A program made the position numbers and the translations under genes. A DNA stretch of 64,000 nucleotides. It comes from Alistipes sp. Its GTDB lineage: Bacteria > Bacteroidota > Bacteroidia > Bacteroidales > Rikenellaceae. Below, in pieces: positions 61,889-64,000 of the stretch (position 1 is the stretch's first letter; every line of letters begins with the position of its first letter). The stretch spans positions 62,001-126,000 of the forward strand of contig JAITWI010000055.1 in NCBI GenBank assembly GCA_031285345.1. Reading direction: 5' to 3'. The notes below the pieces were generated by a model. The model was not told where the DNA came from. It worked only from the letters and a program-made list of their open reading frames with translations, and searched no databases.

Positions 61889-62446
61889 TTAAATATTTTT
61901 ATTTCCCCACTCATAACGAGCGGTCTCGATGCCCAAGCGTGCAAGGATGCGGTCGGTGACGGTGCGGCAGGCGGCTTCGAGATCGGCGGGGCGCGAGTAA
62001 AACGAAGGCGAGGCGGGCATAACCACCGCTCCGGCCTCGGCGAGGGTGGTCAGGTTGCGCAGATGTATGAGGTTCAGCGGCGTTTCGCGCGGCACCACTA
62101 TCAGCGTGCGACCCTCTTTGAGCATCACGTCGGCCGCGCGGGCAATGAGGTCGCCGCTGATGCCCGCCGCTGTCCGCCCCACGCAACCCATCGAGCAGGG
62201 CACGATCACCATAGCGTCCCACCGTGCCGAACCGCTTGCCGGCGAAGAGAACATGTCGTCGTTGTCGAACCGTTCTATTCGAGGGTCTTGCGGGAACTCG
62301 ATTCCTTCCCACGCGGCCACCTCCTTGCCGCGTCGGCTGACGATCAACCCTATGCGCTCCACTTCGCGAGAAGCCAAAAGCCCCTCCAACACGAGCCTCG
62401 CATAGATACTTCCGCTCGCGCCCGTAACAGCAACTATTATCCTCAT
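61889..62446 (-). CDS. ubiX: UbiX family flavin prenyltransferase
   Basis: IIVAVTGASGSIYARLVLEGL, MVIVPCSMGCVGRTAAGISGDLIARAADVMLKEGRTLIVVPRETPLNLIHLRNLTTLAEAGAVVMP. Confidence 0.95.
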   Translation of the reverse strand: MRIIVAVTGASGSIYARLVLEGLLASREVERIGLIVSRRGKEVAAWEGIEFPQDPRIERFDNDDMFSSPASGSARWDAMVIVPCSMGCVGRTAAGISGDLIARAADVMLKEGRTLIVVPRETPLNLIHLRNLTTLAEAGAVVMPASPSFYSRPADLEAACRTVTDRILARLGIETARYEWGNKNI

Positions 62447-63069
62447 AACTCTATCGTTTTCGAACTCATTCCCTGTTCTTGTAAAAACCGCAGCACCCGC
62501 GGCAGGGCGTACTCCAGATTGCGGAACGCCTTCTGCGAGTCGTGAAACACCACTATGTCGCCCGGCCGCACGTGCCGCACGACGTTACGAAGGCACTTCT
62601 CGGGGGCCACGCGACGCGAATAGTCGCGGCTGATGACGTTCCACATCACGATCCGGTAGTGCAGTGCCAGCAGACGAGCCTCCCGCCGTGTTATGCGGCC
62701 GTAGGGTGGGCGGAACAGGTCGCTGTCGATGAATTCCCGTGCGTGCTCCACGCTTCTCGCGTAGTTGCCGGCCGACATCTCCCACCCCCGGGCGTGATCG
62801 TAGCTATGGTTGCCGATCCGGTGGCCGGCCTCCAAAATCCGCCGACATAGTTCGGGGTGCCGCTCCACGTTTTTGCCCAGACAAAAAAAGGTCGCCCGTG
62901 CACCGTATTCGTCGAGCTGCGAAAGTATCCACTCGGTGACGCCCGGCGTGGGGCCGTCGTCGAAGGTGAGGAACACCTCTCCGGAGTCCTGTTTCGAGGT
63001 CGAACCGGGGATGCTCCACACGAGCGAGGGGAAGAGGCGGCGCAATAGGAGCGGTGGTTTGAAACGCAT
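62443..63069 (-). CDS. polysaccharide deacetylase family protein
   Basis: VFLTFDDGPTPGVTEWILSQLDEYGARATFFCLGKNVERHPELCRRILEAGHRIGNHSYDH. Confidence 0.93.
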   Translation of the reverse strand: MRFKPPLLLRRLFPSLVWSIPGSTSKQDSGEVFLTFDDGPTPGVTEWILSQLDEYGARATFFCLGKNVERHPELCRRILEAGHRIGNHSYDHARGWEMSAGNYARSVEHAREFIDSDLFRPPYGRITRREARLLALHYRIVMWNVISRDYSRRVAPEKCLRNVVRHVRPGDIVVFHDSQKAFRNLEYALPRVLRFLQEQGMSSKTIEL

Positions 63070-63179
63070 TTGCTTCGGGCGATTTTAGGGCGTAAAGATA
63101 GCGATTTGCACGGTCGCCGCAAAATGATTAGCTTTGCGTTGTCGCCACATCCGACGACAACCTCTAAACTTTAATCGAG

Positions 63180-64000
63180 ATGGCAAAGTTTTCGAAAACT
63201 ATCGCGGCGGTGCTTCTGGTCGCGGGAGCCGCGGGGATCGCAAGCTGCGGCGGCGGCAAAGGCGGCGATGGCGGGTTTAAGCCCGAGTCCCAGGGGGCGC
63301 CCTACGAAATAGTGGTGGTGGCCGACCATGCCGAGTGGGACGGTCCGGTCGGGGATACGCTCCGGGCCATGTTCTACGCGCCCGTGCCGATGGTCAACCG
63401 TCAGGAGACGGTGTTCGACGTGTTGCGCACCTTGCCCGACGGATTCCGCAAGCTCGTCACCCGCCACCCCAACGTCCTGATAGTCGACATAGACGAAAAA
63501 TACGCCGAGCCGGCGATCAAAATGGCCGAAAACGTGTACGCCGCTCCGCAGATGGTGATATCGGCCACCGCTCCCGACGAGGCCTCGATGGCGGTCTTGG
63601 TCGACGCCAACCGCAGCGATATCATGGACCTGCTGGAGAACGCCGAGAGGGCCCGCGACGTGGCCGACGCACGCGACCATACGCCCGAGGAGGTCGCCGA
63701 ACTTATCCGCACAAAGTTCGGTTTCGAGATGGGCATGGGGCCGGGTTACACCGTGCGTAAGGAGGCCGACGACTTTCTGTGGATATCCTACGAAACCCCC
63801 ACCGGCAGCCAGGGCATAATAATCTACACCTATCCGTTTTCGGGGATTAAAGACTTCGATCTTGAAAATCTCGTGACGCGCCGCGACCGGTTCGCGGGAC
63901 TTATTCCGGGCGAAAACCCGGGCTCGCACATGAGCACCAATCCCGATTTCACGGAGTTGGTTTACAGGCGTATAAACGATCGTCAATGGTCGGAGATGCG
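63180..64000 (+). CDS. DUF4837 family lipoprotein, truncated by window end
   Basis: MAKFSKTIAAVLLVAGAAGIASCGGGKGG; SQGAPYEIVVVADHAEWDGPVGDTLRAMF; open to window end. Confidence 0.82.
   Translation, partial: MAKFSKTIAAVLLVAGAAGIASCGGGKGGDGGFKPESQGAPYEIVVVADHAEWDGPVGDTLRAMFYAPVPMVNRQETVFDVLRTLPDGFRKLVTRHPNVLIVDIDEKYAEPAIKMAENVYAAPQMVISATAPDEASMAVLVDANRSDIMDLLENAERARDVADARDHTPEEVAELIRTKFGFEMGMGPGYTVRKEADDFLWISYETPTGSQGIIIYTYPFSGIKDFDLENLVTRRDRFAGLIPGENPGSHMSTNPDFTELVYRRINDRQWSEM

Overview
64 kb chromosomal window from a GC-rich Bacteroidales-type genome. The gene content resembles Alistipes/Rikenellaceae, but no rRNA is present to confirm taxonomy. I can support about 57 protein-coding genes. 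Most are housekeeping: aroA(partial)-aroC, infB-nusA-rimP, recJ, lipB-lipA, pckA, hemW, sppA, mrp/apbC, nadA, S46 peptidase, glnS, mnmG, a suf cluster, uvrC, pheS, ybeY, sufS, tmk, mlaEF-like, gapA, der, S9 peptidase, nadC, DAHP synthase/chorismate mutase, efp, ubiX. No tRNA, rRNA, CRISPR array, phage or classical IS element was seen. The unusual signals are at the nucleotide level. (1) A ~124-bp palindromic, RNA-like dispersed element occurs twice. One copy abuts the infB stop codon and the other lies in-frame inside uvrC. Arm sequences differ between copies but stay complementary, and tandem G.A mismatches and a C.C mismatch are conserved. (2) A second ~57-68-bp dispersed repeat family has four copies (after pckA, inside glnS, upstream of mnmG, across the stop of a DUF4834 gene) and is read in different frames. 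(3) parS-like palindromes TGTTCCACGNGGAACA occur twice inside a glnS insertion and once in its terminator. (4) A near-perfect 19-bp inverted repeat has the mnmG start codon in its loop. (5) An 11-nt poly-G/C tract separates a lipoprotein signal peptide from an out-of-frame HExxH metallopeptidase-like ORF, a candidate phase-variable gene, next to a second frameshifted lipoprotein. (6) A 164-bp MITE-like palindrome sits inside a cluster of six uncharacterised envelope-protein genes. All homology statements are from reading the translations; no database search was run.
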